Below, piece by piece: positions 18,139 through 27,002 of a stretch of 35,442 bases of DNA. The stretch covers positions 1 through 35,442 of the forward strand of contig JAJZCA010000004.1 in the NCBI GenBank assembly GCA_021798735.1, written 5' to 3'. The translations under genes and the position numbers were made by a program. Source of the stretch: Acidobacteriota bacterium. Lineage in GTDB: Bacteria > Acidobacteriota > Terriglobia > Terriglobales > Acidobacteriaceae. The notes under the pieces were generated by a model. It was not told the DNA's origin. It worked only from the letters and a program-made list of their open reading frames with translations, and ran no database searches. How positions within the stretch are numbered: position 1 is the stretch's first letter; the number at the start of each line of letters is the position of its first letter.

Positions 18139-18237
18139 TCATTCTGAACGGAGTGAAGAATCCAGAAGGTGCCGTTTGCCTCGACTCAGCCGTGATTCTC
18201 TGGATTCCTCGGTCACCGGGGCGACCTCGGAATGACG
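18139..18237. repeat. Imperfect inverted-repeat element in a convergent intergenic region
   Basis: Left arm gtcattctgaacggagtgaagaatccaga (18139-18167) and right arm tctctggattcctcggtcaccggggcgacctcggaatgac (about 18200-18237) are largely complementary. Lies between the rarA stop and the dsbD-like stop. Confidence 0.8.
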
Positions 18238-18248
18238 AGCAAGATTTT

Positions 18249-20351
18249 TTACTGCTTGGCTTGCATTTGCTTTAGCGCGTCCAACACTATTCCAGTCGTC
18301 AGTACCTCGGGCAGCAACGTGGGCGCGGATTGCGGTCCACCCGAATAAAGCACATACGTGGGGACACCGCTGCGCCCCAACTGCGCAAGCGCTGCGGTGA
18401 TCGTGTCGTCGTGGTTGGTCCAATCGGCGCGCATCATCACCACGCCGCGTTTGCGGAAAGCCTCTTCGACATCGGGCCGGTCCAGCACCACGCGCTCATT
18501 CACCTGGCAACTCAGGCACCACGCAGCGGAGAAGTCCACGAAAACAGGCTTGCCCTGTCTACTCTCAGCAGCCAGCCACTGCGGGCTGAAGGGCTGCCAC
18601 GCTGACGATTGTAGCGAGGTCTCGGTAGTACCTCTTCTCGCTGGAAGTTCTTTTGCTACGAGGCTCGGCAACGCAATTGCCGCAACCAGCAGAAGTATTG
18701 CGAACATTGTAGAGGCCCATTTCGCCGGCCAATGTCCCAGTACCCATCCCGCGATCGCAGTCAACAACAACCCTGCAAGCAACGCCGCCACGCCATTGCT
18801 GCCCGCCACCTGGGCAAACACCCATACCATCCAGATCACCGCAACAAAGATGGGAATCGACACGGCTTGCTTCAGATATTCCATCCACGCGCCAGGTTTC
18901 GGCAGCAGGCGTATCCAAGCGGGCTGCAATGTAAGCAGAACGTAGGGTGCTGCCAGACCCAGCGCCAGCAGCGTAAACACAGCGAAGGTAATGACCGCGC
19001 TTTGGCTCAGCGCGAAGCCAATCGCCGCTCCCATGAACGGCGCTGTACACGGGGTGGCGACAACTGTTGCTAAAACGCCAGTAAAGAAGCTGCCGCTGTA
19101 GCCGCTGCGCTGCGCCAGTTCGCCACCCACGCTGGTGACGGAAAGACCAACTTCAAACATTCCCGCCAAGCTGAGTCCAAGAAAGAAAAATAACAGCGCC
19201 ATGCAAGCGACGAAGTATGGCGACTGAAATTGAAAGCCCCAGCCGAGATGATGACCGCCCGCCCGCAACAACAATAGCAGCGCGACAATCGCCCAGAACG
19301 ACACTAGAATTCCCAGTGCGTACATGGCCCCGTGCGCCCGCAATCGCTTGCGCTCATGCCCCGAAGATTGCACCAGCGACAGCCCTTTAATGAACAGCAC
19401 TGGAAAGACGCACGGCATCAGGTTCAAGATCAGTCCGCCCAGAAAGGCAAGCCCCAGCACGCGCAGAAGCCCTCCGCCAGGTGTCGTAACCGTCACGCGC
19501 TGTACGGCATATCCGGTGGTGACCGGCGACGTGAATTGATAGGCCGTGCCATCGGGAAACTTCAGCAGTCCATGAAGCTGTGCGGGGACATGCTGCAACC
19601 CCTGCGCTTTTTTGACCGTGATCCACAGGCCGTCGGGCTGGGACTGGACGGTTTGCGGCGCGGCGTTGGCAATCAAGTTCTGGTCATACGGATAGAACTC
19701 CGCACTGGCCACACTCTTGCCTGTGAGACGGATGACAAATGCAGTCTTCGTTTGTTGCACCTGTACGAACACGCCCAACGGCAGTGTGCGCGGCAACGCT
19801 CGCTCGGCAGCGAGAAAGAGCGTCCCCATGCCTAGATCGGGCGCGCCCGGTTGGCTGGCCACGGAAACCGAATGCTCCAGCTCTGCTTTGCCGGGAATGC
19901 AGACAGTGCTGCAAACCAGAAAATGCAGATGGCCGCGCAGAATTGCTTTCGTGCCTGGTCGAAGGCCACTGTCGGCACGCATGGGAACGGGCAGCAGCAC
20001 CTCATTCTCATAGCCGAAATCCATCAACGGTCCCAGCGGCAACCGCTCGGGCGCGGGAAATTGCAGATCGCCCGCAGTAATTCCAGCAGGAAGTTGCCAA
20101 TCCACGCGCGGCGGCTCTCCGGCATCGCCGGCGTTGATCCAATAAATGTGCCAACCTGGGTCCAGCACAAAATGGAGGCCGGCTAGAAAATCTCGATTCG
20201 GAGCGATGGCGTTCGTTTCCGTGACCAATTCGACGGTCAGATGCGTGGCCCGTACCGGTTGACCAAAGCTGTAGCCGCAGAGGAGCAGGAGACCCGTAAG
20301 CACCGCCAGCAAAAGCGACGATTTATGATGCAGGCGCGTCGATTTCTCCAT
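18249..20351 (-). CDS. DsbD-like thiol:disulfide interchange / cytochrome c biogenesis transmembrane protein with C-terminal thioredoxin domain
   Basis: Start reset to ATG 20351 (MEKSTRLHHKSSLLLAVLTGLLLLCGYSFGQPVRA signal peptide). The track start at 20504 overlaps the neighbouring CDS. N-terminal DsbD-alpha-like domain, 8-TM core (NLMPCVFPVLFIK, ATVVATPCTAPFMGAA), C-terminal thioredoxin domain with FSAAWCLSCQVNE. Confidence 0.93.
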   Translation of the reverse strand: MEKSTRLHHKSSLLLAVLTGLLLLCGYSFGQPVRATHLTVELVTETNAIAPNRDFLAGLHFVLDPGWHIYWINAGDAGEPPRVDWQLPAGITAGDLQFPAPERLPLGPLMDFGYENEVLLPVPMRADSGLRPGTKAILRGHLHFLVCSTVCIPGKAELEHSVSVASQPGAPDLGMGTLFLAAERALPRTLPLGVFVQVQQTKTAFVIRLTGKSVASAEFYPYDQNLIANAAPQTVQSQPDGLWITVKKAQGLQHVPAQLHGLLKFPDGTAYQFTSPVTTGYAVQRVTVTTPGGGLLRVLGLAFLGGLILNLMPCVFPVLFIKGLSLVQSSGHERKRLRAHGAMYALGILVSFWAIVALLLLLRAGGHHLGWGFQFQSPYFVACMALLFFFLGLSLAGMFEVGLSVTSVGGELAQRSGYSGSFFTGVLATVVATPCTAPFMGAAIGFALSQSAVITFAVFTLLALGLAAPYVLLTLQPAWIRLLPKPGAWMEYLKQAVSIPIFVAVIWMVWVFAQVAGSNGVAALLAGLLLTAIAGWVLGHWPAKWASTMFAILLLVAAIALPSLVAKELPARRGTTETSLQSSAWQPFSPQWLAAESRQGKPVFVDFSAAWCLSCQVNERVVLDRPDVEEAFRKRGVVMMRADWTNHDDTITAALAQLGRSGVPTYVLYSGGPQSAPTLLPEVLTTGIVLDALKQMQAKQ

Positions 20352-20374
20352 AACCTTCGAACTGCGATTCAATT

Positions 20375-20794
20375 TCAATGTCCACCCTTCTCCGCTGTCC
20401 AGCGTAGATGCTCTTTGAAGATGCATCGATCCGCCACCACTTTGATCCCGTTCGCTTCTGCATGCGCAATCGCTTCCGGATGCATGACGCCTTCCTGCAG
20501 CCATAGAAACTTGGCGCCGATGGCGATGGTTTCCTCGACGATCTTCGGCACAAATTCCGACGCACGAAACACGTCGACCAGGTCCACGGGAAACGGAATT
20601 TCCGGGAGCGTTGGATAGCAGTCCTCGCCCAGCACGCTGGTCAACATGGGATTGACCGGAACGATGCGGTAGCCTCGCCGCTGCATCTGCGCCGCAACGC
20701 CATGACTGGCGCGCTCCGGCTTGTCGGAGATACCGACGACGGCGATGACCTTGGTTTTTTCTAAAATCTCATCGATCACTTCGGGTTCGTTCAC
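20375..20794 (-). CDS. CoA-binding domain protein (YccU-like)
   Basis: 139-aa ORF: KVIAVVGISDKPERASHGVAAQMQRRGYRIVPVNPML...VDLVDVFRASEFVPKIVEETIAIGAKFLWLQEGVMHPEAIAHAEANGIKVVADRCIFKEHLR. Confidence 0.94.
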   Translation of the reverse strand: MNEPEVIDEILEKTKVIAVVGISDKPERASHGVAAQMQRRGYRIVPVNPMLTSVLGEDCYPTLPEIPFPVDLVDVFRASEFVPKIVEETIAIGAKFLWLQEGVMHPEAIAHAEANGIKVVADRCIFKEHLRWTAEKGGH

Positions 20795-20848
20795 ATAACC
20801 TCCAAATTTCGTAACGCTGTCGCTGAGTCACTGCCTAAAGTGTCGCTC

Positions 20849-20905
20849 GGGGGCCAAAGCCCCAAGGATTTTTCAATCAGTGACGGCACGTCTGAAGCCG
20901 TGCCC
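20849..20905. repeat. Two-hairpin intergenic repeat-like element
   Basis: GGGGC-caaa-GCCCC (20850-20863) followed by GGCACG-tctgaagc-CGTGCC (20885-20904), in the gap between the CoA-binding gene and prfB. Confidence 0.65.
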
Positions 20906-20936
20906 GGATACAAACCCAGACTTAATTAGAGTCTTC

Positions 20937-22065
20937 CTAATCCAAGTCTTCAACAGGGCCCGCAGGATAATTCCCTTCCCGCCGCAGCCGTAAAAATCCG
21001 CGAATAAACATGTCCAGATCGCCGTTTAACACGCGATCTACGTCGCCGGTCTCCACGCGCGTTCGCAGGTCCTTCACCATGCGATACGGCTGCATGACAT
21101 AGGAGCGAATCTGGGAACCGAAATTAATTTCCAATTTTGCATCTTCGATCTTGCGGGTAATGGCGCGCTGCTTTTCTAACTCATATTCATACAATCGCGA
21201 GCGCAACATCTTCATCGCCTTCTCACGATTTTTGTGCTGCGATCGTTCGTTCTGGCACGATACGACGATGCCCGTCGACAAATGCGTCATTCGCACCGCG
21301 GAGTCCGTAGTGTTGACGTGCTGACCGCCCTTGCCGCCGGAACGATAGGTGTCGATACGTAAATCTTCCGGTTTGATGTCAATCTCGATCGAGTCGTCAA
21401 TCTCCGGTGAAACAAAAACGCTGGCAAAAGAAGTATGGCGACGCTTGGCGGAATCGAAGGGAGAAATGCGGACGAGCCGATGCACGCCCGTCTCGCCGGA
21501 GAGCAGCCCATAGGCATAGTCGCCGCTGATCGTGAATGTGGCGGATTTGATGCCCGCTTCGTCACCCGCCTGATAATCGTTGATCTCGGTCTTGAAATGC
21601 TGTTGCTCTGCCCAGCGCAGGTACATGCGCATCAGCATCTCCGCCCAGTCCTGCGATTCGGTGCCGCCCGCGCCAGGATGGACCGTCACGATGGCGTTCA
21701 GTGGGTCGGTTTCTTCCGACAACATGGTGCGCGATTCCAGCGTCTCGGAAAACGTGCGCAGCCCTTCAATCTCTCGCAGCAGGTCTGGTTCGACCTGCTC
21801 GCCTTCACGAGCCAGTTCAAAATATGCGGCGATATCGTCTCTGCGGCGGCGCAATTCTGCATCGTCCGCTAGCAACGATTCCAGCCGCTTGCGTTCGCGC
21901 ATCAAAGGCTGCGAAACCGCAGGGTTGGCCCAGACGGCTGGGTCGGCTACTTTTTGTTCGATGGATGCGAGTTCTTTGCGCAGGCGTTCCGCGTCAAAGA
22001 TACTCCTGCAGATCGCGAACTTTTTGCTCTACGGGATTGTAGGCAAACTCTAAGTCATTGAGCAT
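20937..22065 (-). CDS. prfB: Peptide chain release factor 2, expressed through a programmed +1 frameshift
   Basis: Frame 1 from ATG 22065: MLNDLEFAYNPVEQKVRDLQEYL then TGA (21996-21994), in the context CAGGAG TAT CTT TGA C. After the +1 shift: DAERLRKELASIEQKVADPAVWANP...MRERKRLESLL..., continuing into the track ORF 20937-21905 with HPGAGGTESQDWAEMLMRMY (GGQ-domain region), YRSGGKGGQHVNTTDSAVR and QNERSQHKNREKAMKML. Confidence 0.97.
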
Positions 22066-22083
22066 GGCGGATCAGTCTTGGAA

Positions 22084-23721
22084 TTAGATTTTCGTTCCCG
22101 GCCGATAGTTGTTTTGAACCGATCCATCGCCCGCAAGAACTATTGCGATTATGGCACATAGCCAGGCAAGCAGATCGCCGTGGCGGGTATAAAAGGTGTC
22201 TCGCGACAAATAATTGAAATGCGCCGCCAGCGATGTCTCCATGTGGCGCGGCGCGCTTTGCACCACCCGTCCATGGGGATCGATGACGGCTGTCACGCCG
22301 TTGTTGGTATCCACCAGTAGCCAACGATCGTTTTCAATGGCACGCATGCGACTCATGTTGAGATGCTGCCATGGGGCGCTTGTGTCTCCATACCAGCCAT
22401 CATCGGAAATATTCACCAGCACGTCCGCGCCAAGCTTTACAAACTGGCGCACTTCATCTGCGAAAATCGACTCGTAACAAATAAAGACGCCATACCGATG
22501 ACCATCGGTTGCGAATACAACGCGTTGCTTGCCAGGCGTCATGTGACCCACCTGGTCGGTCAGCGATCCGGCGAAGGACAGCAATTGCGGGAACGGCGTA
22601 TATTCGCCAAACGGAACCAGATGCATCTTGTCGTAGCGACCCACGAAGGTTCCGTCGGGTGCAACAAAAGATGCCGAGTTGTACATGAGAGGCCGAAATT
22701 GCCCGGCCTCACGATCGACAGCAATATCGCCAACAATCATGGGAGCGTGCGCGTCCTCCGCCAGTGCTGAAACCCAATGGCGAAAGCGAGGATCTGCATC
22801 CTCAAACGGCGCCGGGGATTCCGGCCAGACAATCACATTGATCGCAGGTCGTGGAGTTTTGCAGTCCGGCTCGATCTCTAACTTATGCGGTATGGGGATG
22901 CCCGCGTAGTATGCGTTGCACGCTTTTTCACTCAGCGCGGCGAAGCGCTGCATCTGCTTGTCAAACTCATCGCCCGCCCAAAAAACTCCGCCGACATTCA
23001 GGTTGGGCTGTAACAACATCGCTGTGGCGCGGGTCGTTTCCTGTGGAACATGCAGGGTATACCCCTTCAACAATCCTGCCGCTAACAGGATCGCCAGAAG
23101 CGGCGGAATCAGCCGGGTACGCCATCCGCGAAAAAGAAAAAAACTGGCGATGGCGCAGTTTCCCGCCATCAGCACAAACGAAATTCCGTAGGCTCCTGTC
23201 CAGGGCGCCAATCGAGTCAACAGCAGGTTATCTATCTGCGAATCACCCAGCTGGTTCCAGGGGAAACTTGTGACGTGCGCACGGGCCAACTCCACCGCAA
23301 CCCACAATACGGGCACTAATACAAGTGTCCAAACCGTACTCCCGGTGGCTCGCTGGCTAAGACTGACAAGAAACGCAAACAGTGCAAAGTAAAGACCGAG
23401 GTACAGGCAAAAAAGCACCAAGACAAAGCTGGCCTCCGACGGAGAAAGGTTTCCGTACATCTGCATTGTGGATTCGATCCAGTAACACGTACCTGCATAC
23501 CAGAGAATTCCGCAGAAATACCCGATCAGAGTGTTGTGCGCGACGCGACGCCAGCCAAATCCAGCGCGCGGAACAAGCAGCGCAATCAGCAAGGGAACAA
23601 ACGCAATCCACGCCAGTGCGGCGCGCCAGTGGGGTAGCGGCCCCGCCACAGGAAACGGCAGCACCAGCAGCACTCCGCTTTCCGCCGCGAGCACCCAGCT
23701 CAACTTCGATCCAGCGCGCAT
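22084..23721 (-). CDS. lnt: Apolipoprotein N-acyltransferase
   Basis: 545-aa ORF: multi-TM N-terminus (ARAHVTSFPWNQLGDSQ) plus nitrilase domain (NVIVWPESPAPFE, YDKMHLVPFGEYTPFPQLL, GVFICYESIFADEVRQFVKLGADVLVNISDDGWYGDTSAPWQHLNMSRMRAIENDRWLL). Confidence 0.96.
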   Translation of the reverse strand: MRAGSKLSWVLAAESGVLLVLPFPVAGPLPHWRAALAWIAFVPLLIALLVPRAGFGWRRVAHNTLIGYFCGILWYAGTCYWIESTMQMYGNLSPSEASFVLVLFCLYLGLYFALFAFLVSLSQRATGSTVWTLVLVPVLWVAVELARAHVTSFPWNQLGDSQIDNLLLTRLAPWTGAYGISFVLMAGNCAIASFFLFRGWRTRLIPPLLAILLAAGLLKGYTLHVPQETTRATAMLLQPNLNVGGVFWAGDEFDKQMQRFAALSEKACNAYYAGIPIPHKLEIEPDCKTPRPAINVIVWPESPAPFEDADPRFRHWVSALAEDAHAPMIVGDIAVDREAGQFRPLMYNSASFVAPDGTFVGRYDKMHLVPFGEYTPFPQLLSFAGSLTDQVGHMTPGKQRVVFATDGHRYGVFICYESIFADEVRQFVKLGADVLVNISDDGWYGDTSAPWQHLNMSRMRAIENDRWLLVDTNNGVTAVIDPHGRVVQSAPRHMETSLAAHFNYLSRDTFYTRHGDLLAWLCAIIAIVLAGDGSVQNNYRPGTKI

Positions 23722-23808
23722 CGTGAGCAGTCTACCATCCTATCGAAACGTAACATTTTTATACAAAGCATTCTAGGCATTCAGCGTGCTCGGCAGTACA
23801 CTCTTGGA

Positions 23809-23940
23809 ATGCACATCCTTCTCAAAATCGTGGAGCACCTGCTGGTGGCGATGTTCCTGGTTGGCGGATTCGGTTCGGCTTTCGTGATTGTCATCAGTTT
23901 TGCTGAAGATGTGCATGAGCTTTTCAGCAAGAATGATTGA
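23809..23940 (+). CDS. Small (43-aa) predicted membrane protein of unknown function
   Basis: Absent from the supplied track (under 60 aa). Translation: MHILLKIVEHLLVAMFLVGGFGSAFVIVISFAEDVHELFSKND*, one hydrophobic helix and a charged acidic tail. Sits in a gap downstream of the divergent lnt. RBS is weak. Confidence 0.6.
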   Translation: MHILLKIVEHLLVAMFLVGGFGSAFVIVISFAEDVHELFSKND

Positions 23941-24067
23941 AACCGCCAGGATATCCATCCTAAAGATGTGAAACTCCAATATCATGGGAGATCGCTACTA
24001 ATTTCGATGCTCGGCTGAAACTTAATATCTCGACCGAAACTGGCCAAAGATTTGCAAGCTTTCAACC

Positions 24068-26470
24068 ATGCAACTGATAGTAAGACCAGGAACAATGCCT
24101 GAGCCAACCTTTTCCGCGCCATCCCCTGCCAATCGTGTACGCATCGTCGTCGCATCCACAGTGATGTTGACGTTTATCTCCTTTTGGAGCGCGGCTGCAA
24201 TTGTACTGAACGATTTAGCGTCTTCCGCATTCTATGCCGTAGGAATCGCGGAGCAGGATTTTGGCAAATCGGCCCCCTGGATCGTCCTCGGGGTCATGCT
24301 TTTTTCGTTTGCGGTTCGCGCCGTCTATGTGGAAAGCTGTTCGATGTTCACGCGCGGTGGGGTCTACCGCATCGTGAAAGAAGGGCTGGGCGGCACCTTT
24401 GCCAAGGTCAGCGTATCCGCGCTGATGTTCGACTACGTCCTGACGGGTCCGGTATCAGGCGTGTCCGCCGGCCAGTACATTGTTGGGTTGCTGAATGAGT
24501 TGCTGCGAATCTGCGCAGCCCATCAGCTTCTGGGGGGCCTGCTACTCTCTTCCCCTGGCTATGCCATCCAGATGCCCGTCAACACGACCGCAGCCATGAT
24601 TGCCGTCATCGTCACGTTGTTTTACTGGTGGCAAAACGTCAAGGGAATCGAGGCTTCCAGCCAGCGCGCTGTCGATGTCATGAAGGTCACCACCTTGATG
24701 GTGGTCATTATGATGGTGTGGGGGATCTTCTCGATCGTCTATAAGGGAGCGCATTTACCTCCCATTCCGGTTCCCTCGAATTTACGTTTCACGCCTGCCT
24801 CTTTTGGCTTCCTGCGGCACACCAGCTTGATGAAGACTTTTGGCCTGTTTGGGATTCTGATGGCATTTGGCCACACCGTGCTTGCCATGAGCGGCGAAGA
24901 AACTTTGGCCCAGGTCAATCGCGAAATTCAGCATCCGAAGCTCAAAAACCTGAAGCGTGCTGCCATCGTCATCGCCATTTATAGCCTGATCTTCACCGGC
25001 GGAGCTTCCCTGCTGGCTGTCATGTTGATTCCCGATCAGGTCCGAGTATCGGTTTACGGCGACAATGTGATTGCGGGGATTGCGATGTACATGGCCGGCC
25101 CTATGGCCCTCCGCGTCGCGTTTCGTATCTTCGTCGTCATTGTGGGTTTTCTGATCCTGGCCGGCGCTATCAATACTTCTATTATTGGATCCACCGGCGT
25201 CTTGATGCGCGTAGCGGAAGATGGCGTCTTGCATGACTGGTTTCGCAAACCGCAAAAGAAATTTGGCACTCCTACCCGCATCATCAACCTTGTAACCGGG
25301 CTGCAGCTCGCGACGATCTTGCTAAGCCGCGGAAATATTATTGTGATTGGCGAGGCTTACGCTTTTGGCGTGATTTGGAGTTTCACCTTTAACGGACTTG
25401 CCATGCTGGTGTTGCGCTATCGATACAAGGGTGAACGCGGCTGGAAGGTTCCGATCAATCTTCGTATCGGCAATGTCGAACTTCCCATTGGCCTGTTCTC
25501 GGTATTTCTGGTGCTTTTCAGCACAGCAATTGTCAATCTGCTTACCAAAGAAGTGGCAACCGTCAGCGGCTTGGTCTTCGCGGCTACTTTCTACGTCATC
25601 TTCACTCTGTCGGAGAAGGATAATGTCCGCCGGCACGCTGCAACGGCCCGCGAAATGAAGGAGCACTTTCAACTGGAGAACGACGATACGATCAGTCGAG
25701 AGAGCTTGCAAATCCGTCCCGGTTGCATTGTGGTCGCGATGCGGGATGTTCGGGCGACAGGCGCGCTTCGCTGGGCGCTCTCACGCAGCTCTGAAGAAAG
25801 CCAGGACGTCGTTGTGCTGACCGCCCGATTGATGGGAGTCGGCGGCCCGGAATATATTGATGCGTCGCAATTGGCCTTTACTGAACATGAGCAGCTGATT
25901 TTTACGCAGGCGGTGTCGGTTGCGGAAAGCTTTGGCCGCCATATATCTCTTCTGGTAGTTCCTGCCGGCGATCCATTTTCCGCTCTAGTGCAAACTGCAA
26001 ATTCACTGGAGGCTGCAACCGTTGTCGCCGGTCTTTCTTCGCGGATGACGGCCGAAGAACAAGCCTTCTATTCCGGCCGCGCGTGGGAAGCTCTTCCTGA
26101 AACGAAGCGGCAATTCACCTTCTACGTGGTTATGCCAGACGGCTCCGCAAAGTCTTTCCATATCGGGCCGCACGCACCGGCATTGCAGCCGCAAGATGTG
26201 GAATTAGTCCATCAGCTATGGCTTCGATTTCGCAGCGATGACTCCATGAAGGAATTGCACCATAGCGATATTGTCACCTATGCGCTGGACAGGCTGGCTC
26301 TACAGTACGAGGCGGATCGCCAGAAAATACTCGAGGGCTTGAAGCGGTCGATCGACGACAAGGGTCAATCGCTTGTCAGTCATTTCGTGATAGAAAATCG
26401 GCTTCAGAAGCCGATGCTTCCAGCGGCCCCTCCCGACTCGGATACACTCGACAACAAAGAACAACCGTAA
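24068..26470 (+). CDS. APC-superfamily amino acid permease with a soluble C-terminal region (UspA-like)
   Basis: 800-aa ORF: about 12 TM helices (FISFWSAAAIVLNDLASSAFYAVG, FDYVLTGPVSGVSAGQYIVG, FGILMAFGHTVLAMSGEETLAQVNREIQHPKLKNLKRAAI) then about 270 soluble residues (PGCIVVAMRDVRATGALRWALSRS...VVVLTARL...AESFGRHISLLVVPAGDPFSALVQTANSLEAATVVAGLSSRM). ATG at 24095 is an alternative start. Confidence 0.9.
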   Translation: MQLIVRPGTMPEPTFSAPSPANRVRIVVASTVMLTFISFWSAAAIVLNDLASSAFYAVGIAEQDFGKSAPWIVLGVMLFSFAVRAVYVESCSMFTRGGVYRIVKEGLGGTFAKVSVSALMFDYVLTGPVSGVSAGQYIVGLLNELLRICAAHQLLGGLLLSSPGYAIQMPVNTTAAMIAVIVTLFYWWQNVKGIEASSQRAVDVMKVTTLMVVIMMVWGIFSIVYKGAHLPPIPVPSNLRFTPASFGFLRHTSLMKTFGLFGILMAFGHTVLAMSGEETLAQVNREIQHPKLKNLKRAAIVIAIYSLIFTGGASLLAVMLIPDQVRVSVYGDNVIAGIAMYMAGPMALRVAFRIFVVIVGFLILAGAINTSIIGSTGVLMRVAEDGVLHDWFRKPQKKFGTPTRIINLVTGLQLATILLSRGNIIVIGEAYAFGVIWSFTFNGLAMLVLRYRYKGERGWKVPINLRIGNVELPIGLFSVFLVLFSTAIVNLLTKEVATVSGLVFAATFYVIFTLSEKDNVRRHAATAREMKEHFQLENDDTISRESLQIRPGCIVVAMRDVRATGALRWALSRSSEESQDVVVLTARLMGVGGPEYIDASQLAFTEHEQLIFTQAVSVAESFGRHISLLVVPAGDPFSALVQTANSLEAATVVAGLSSRMTAEEQAFYSGRAWEALPETKRQFTFYVVMPDGSAKSFHIGPHAPALQPQDVELVHQLWLRFRSDDSMKELHHSDIVTYALDRLALQYEADRQKILEGLKRSIDDKGQSLVSHFVIENRLQKPMLPAAPPDSDTLDNKEQP

Positions 26471-26553
26471 TCGACAAACAGGACCTAAGAAAATAAGGCC
26501 CTCCGCGGAAACTACCTGCCGCCTACCCGAATAACTGCTGCCCACTTGCGATC

Positions 26554-26581
26554 CAGACAATACCCTCTGTAGTGTTATAGT
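26554..26581 (+). promoter_or_regulatory. Candidate sigma-70-type promoter for the small basic protein gene
   Basis: CAGACA (26554-26559), 16-nt spacer, TATAGT (26576-26581). Leader to ATG 26663 with SD-like TTGGAGGTGTT. The -35 box is weak. Confidence 0.4.
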
Positions 26582-26662
26582 GTAAGTTGTCTCCGCGAGA
26601 TAGTTCGGAATTCGTGGGAGTTTGTAACAGATCGTTTTTTCAGAAGAAATATTGGAGGTGTT

Positions 26663-26920
26663 ATGGATTTTCATCGGCTCATACACGAAATTGACTCGGA
26701 GATTTCGCGGCTGCAGCAAGCTCGTGCGCTCCTAACAGGAGAACCTACAAAGCGCGGGCCGGGTCGCCCGAAGGCAACGGCAACTCACAAGGTTGCAACG
26801 ACCGCCAGCAGCAAGCCGGCGAAACGCAAGCGTCGTCTTTCTCCTGAAGGACGGAAACGCATTGCCGACGCGATGCGGAAGCGCTGGGCAGAGCGCAAGA
26901 AGCAGCAGGGATCAAAGTAA
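26663..26920 (+). CDS. Small basic DNA-binding-like protein with an AT-hook-like motif
   Basis: 85 aa: MDFHRLIHEIDSEISRLQQARALLTGEPTKRGPGRPKATATHK...KPAKRKRRLSPEGRKRIADAMRKRWAERKKQQGSK. N-terminal coiled-coil-like helix, RGPGRPK core, basic C-terminal helix. Good SD (GGAGG) upstream. Confidence 0.85.
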   Translation: MDFHRLIHEIDSEISRLQQARALLTGEPTKRGPGRPKATATHKVATTASSKPAKRKRRLSPEGRKRIADAMRKRWAERKKQQGSK

Positions 26921-26934
26921 TTCAGGGAAATACG

Positions 26935-26969
26935 ACAAGAAAGGCGGCGTACTCGGTCGCCTTTCTTGT
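26935..26969. terminator. Stem-loop, probable transcription terminator for convergent genes
   Basis: ACAAGAAAGGCG (26935-26946), 11-nt loop, CGCCTTTCTTGT (26958-26969): perfect 12-bp stem just after the stop at 26920 and before the convergent stop at 27003. Confidence 0.75.
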
Positions 26970-27002
26970 GCAGGATGCCACGGTCGCATGCAAGATTGGG
27001 TC

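Noticed and set aside
20352-20504. N-terminal 51 residues of the tracked DsbD-like ORF
   Set aside because: Overlaps the CoA-binding gene and precedes a clear signal peptide; start moved to 20351.
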